Source of the DNA: an uncultured Candidatus Udaeobacter sp.
GTDB lineage: Bacteria > Verrucomicrobiota > Verrucomicrobiia > Chthoniobacterales > UBA10450
Direction of reading: 5' to 3'
NCBI GenBank assembly: GCA_955652245.1
Contig: CATPAV010000036.1
Coordinates: 1 to 6,955, forward strand
DNA: 6,955 nt
Program-made: the position numbers and the translations under genes
Notes under the pieces: generated by a model
What the model was told of the DNA's origin: nothing
The model's input: the letters and a program-made list of their open reading frames with translations, nothing else
The model's database searches: none
Part shown: positions 5,838-6,955 of the stretch, one piece after another
Numbering within the stretch: the first letter of the stretch is position 1
Layout: each line of letters begins with the position of its first letter

Positions 5838-6209
5838 GTGCGAAGCGCGCCCCACAAGGCGACAACTACGGCGCCATTCGTTCCACTTGCAATCTTGGCC
5901 GCACGCGCGATAATCGGGCCGAGATGTCGGGAATCTTCTTCGATCTTCCGAGCCTCCGTTTTCTGCGACGATTCAGATTTTTTGAAAATATGATGCGAAC
6001 TTTTGCATCTCCACTGCTTCGTTGGTTGGGCGCGCCGGCTTGCGATTCGAGACAACTATATTTCCGGCTCAACGAGGCGGAGTTTCCGGCGGCGTCGCAA
6101 AGTGCTTGCAAATTGTTTGAATGGACCCTGAGTGATTCGCGCGCCGCGGGCTGTGCATCGATCGATGCGCTCCGCCCATTTAACCATTGGGTCAACCTTA
6201 AGGATCAAC
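5838..6209. other. Long non-coding stretch upstream of the RRM gene
   Basis: About 370 nt carry no frame with recognisable protein content on either strand; the frames that stay open are rich in Arg, Ser and Ala and match no family I know. The stretch contains a perfect 14-bp palindrome, GCATCGATCGATGC, at 6155-6168, some 40 nt before the RRM start codon, and an AT-rich patch around 5976-6006. It may hold the promoter and a long 5' leader for the RRM gene, but I could not place a convincing -35/-10 pair. Confidence 0.5.
6199..6204 (+). promoter_or_regulatory. Ribosome binding site (TAAGGA) fixing the RRM gene start
   Basis: TAAGGA ends 5 nt before the ATG at 6210. It is the only clear Shine-Dalgarno-like sequence in front of a gene in this window. 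It argues for the 6210 start over the upstream in-frame ATG codons at 6132 and 6165, which would add a tail unlike the family. Confidence 0.6.
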
Positions 6210-6707
6210 ATGAACTCTTATTCATCCGGGAGACGTCCCCGCCATTCGCGCGGTGGATCCCGACGCAGGAGCAATGGGCGCCAGCGGCCTCGACAGGAAG
6301 AAGCGAAAGCTCAGAAGAAAACGTTCTGGCAGCGGGTCGCAGCATTTTTTGGAAACGGCAACGCCAAAAAACCGGCAACAACAGCGCGCAACGGTGCGCA
6401 GCCATCCCGACCGCCACGCAAACCTGAGACGGTCGAAGTCACTTCGCCGCGTCTTTATGTCGGCAACTTGTCCTTCGACGCCACTGAGAGCGATCTCTTC
6501 GAATTGTTCAACGGCGTGGGGCAGGTGCAAAACGCTGAGGTCGTAAGTTACCGGCATAATCAACGCTCGAAAGGTTTTGCGTTCGTTCAGATGCAAACCA
6601 TTGAGGAAGCGAAACGCGCCGTGCAGGAATTGCACGACAAGGAATTCCTCGGCCGCAGACTCGTAGTCAGTGGCGCGAAGTCCAGCGAGCATCAGATGCG
6701 AAGTTAA
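6210..6707 (+). CDS. RRM-domain RNA-binding protein with a basic N-terminal tail
   Basis: The 165-residue protein opens with a strongly basic Arg/Ser/Gly tail (about 1-38: GRRPRHSRGGSRRR and similar). A short hydrophobic segment FWQRVAAFFG (39-48) and a Lys/Pro/Arg linker follow. One RNA recognition motif covers about 80-156. RNP2 is LYVGNL (82-87) and RNP1 is KGFAFVQM (121-128), with the aromatic residues at the expected sites (Y83, F123, F125), so the domain should bind single-stranded RNA. Bacterial RRM proteins are often cold-inducible, but nothing here shows regulation beyond a long upstream non-coding region. The start is set by TAAGGA 5 nt upstream. A strong intrinsic terminator follows, and it appears to be a single-gene unit. 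The RNA targets are unknown. Confidence 0.93.
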   Translation: MNSYSSGRRPRHSRGGSRRRSNGRQRPRQEEAKAQKKTFWQRVAAFFGNGNAKKPATTARNGAQPSRPPRKPETVEVTSPRLYVGNLSFDATESDLFELFNGVGQVQNAEVVSYRHNQRSKGFAFVQMQTIEEAKRAVQELHDKEFLGRRLVVSGAKSSEHQMRS

Positions 6708-6724
6708 CAGGTAGCGATGGCTTT

Positions 6725-6770
6725 AATCGGGAGACGCTGCGCAAATGCGCACGTCTCCCGATTTTATTTT
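6725..6770 (+). terminator. Strong rho-independent terminator after the RRM gene
   Basis: AATCGGGAGACG (6725-6736) pairs perfectly with CGTCTCCCGATT (6752-6763). Inside it a second stem, TGCGC with GCGCA, closes on an AAAT loop, leaving only C6737 unpaired. The stem runs directly into TTTATTTT. It begins 17 nt after the RRM stop codon. Confidence 0.9.
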
Positions 6771-6845
6771 CGGAACATACGTCGTATAGGTCGGGTTAGC
6801 CTGATTCGATGGCCCCGCACATTCTTCATCGTTCGTGTAGCCGCT

Positions 6846-6926
6846 ATTTGTCATTCCGAGCGAAGTCGAGGAATCTCTCATTGTTAACAGTAAGAGATGT
6901 CTCGACTTCGCTCGACATGACAAATT
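6846..6926. repeat. Long imperfect inverted repeat (GAGCGAAGTCGAG core)
   Basis: The left arm (6846-6878) contains TTTGTCAT, GAGCGAAGTCGAG and TCTCT. The right arm (6893-6926) carries the same blocks inverted. Mismatches are confined to three-base blocks between the shared segments. The 14-nt loop holds the palindrome GTTAAC. A TGTAGCCGCT edge like that at 5801 directly precedes it at 6836-6845. This core is, to my knowledge, a widespread intergenic repeat in soil bacteria. The short minus-strand frame over it (6723-6923) is a product of the repeat and not a gene. Confidence 0.75.
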
Positions 6927-6955
6927 GGTGGTTTGACGATTAATCCGGCCATGGC

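Noticed and set aside
5777..6427. 216-codon plus-strand frame across the gap before the RRM gene
   Set aside because: It overlaps both the sulfotransferase end and the RRM gene out of frame, crosses a hairpin repeat, and has no domain or ribosome site.
6777..6787. ATACGTCGTAT palindrome as an operator
   Set aside because: It is short, follows a terminator and precedes no gene in the window; similar short palindromes arise by chance or belong to repeat debris.
6723..6923. 66-codon minus-strand frame
   Set aside because: It is made of the terminator stem and the GAGCGAAGTCGAG inverted repeat; such repeats commonly create spurious short frames.

Overview
This window looks like ordinary chromosomal DNA from a soil-type Verrucomicrobiota bacterium (Chthoniobacterales or 'Candidatus Udaeobacter'-like). 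That placement is inference. It rests on the gene content (a GYF_2-Yip1 membrane protein next to a DUF2752 protein, and a small basic RRM protein with an FWQR-VAAFF segment), on the near absence of Shine-Dalgarno sequences, and on gaps packed with short inverted repeats. The composition is moderately GC-rich and even, and I see no transposase, integrase, tRNA, rRNA or CRISPR array.

Layout: (1) positions 1-719, minus strand, a UPF0173 metallo-beta-lactamase-fold hydrolase cut by the window edge. (2) 759-905, an inverted repeat built from 7-nt units. (3) 922-1488, an AlkA/HhH-GPD DNA glycosylase stopped by an in-frame TAA inside its conserved C-terminal WRP-aromatic-RS motif; the missing 25 residues continue in the same frame to 1566. 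(4) 1562-1631, a paired-hairpin repeat bounded by TGTAGCC. (5) 1698-2552 and 2563-2985, a two-gene membrane unit (GYF_2-Yip1, then DUF2752). (6) 2988-3061, two small repeats between convergent genes. (7) 3075-3734, minus strand, a membrane-anchored or secreted M23 peptidase. (8) 3737-3820, an inverted repeat with a 10-nt period that fills the whole divergent intergenic region. (9) 3819-4778 and 4789-5805, a probable operon of a UDP-glucuronate 4-epimerase-like SDR enzyme and a sulfotransferase. (10) 5806-6209, about 400 nt without a convincing gene. (11) 6210-6707, an RRM RNA-binding protein followed by a strong intrinsic terminator at 6725-6770. (12) 6846-6926, another long inverted repeat.

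The genes do not form one pathway. The clearest functional link is epimerase plus sulfotransferase, which suggests modification of a uronic-acid-containing surface glycan. The M23 peptidase and the Yip1/DUF2752 proteins are envelope-related but are separate transcription units. I do not see a convincing new multi-gene system. The most notable points are the nonsense codon in the glycosylase and the way nearly every intergenic gap is filled by repeat elements, some of which supply the stop or start codons of the neighbouring genes.
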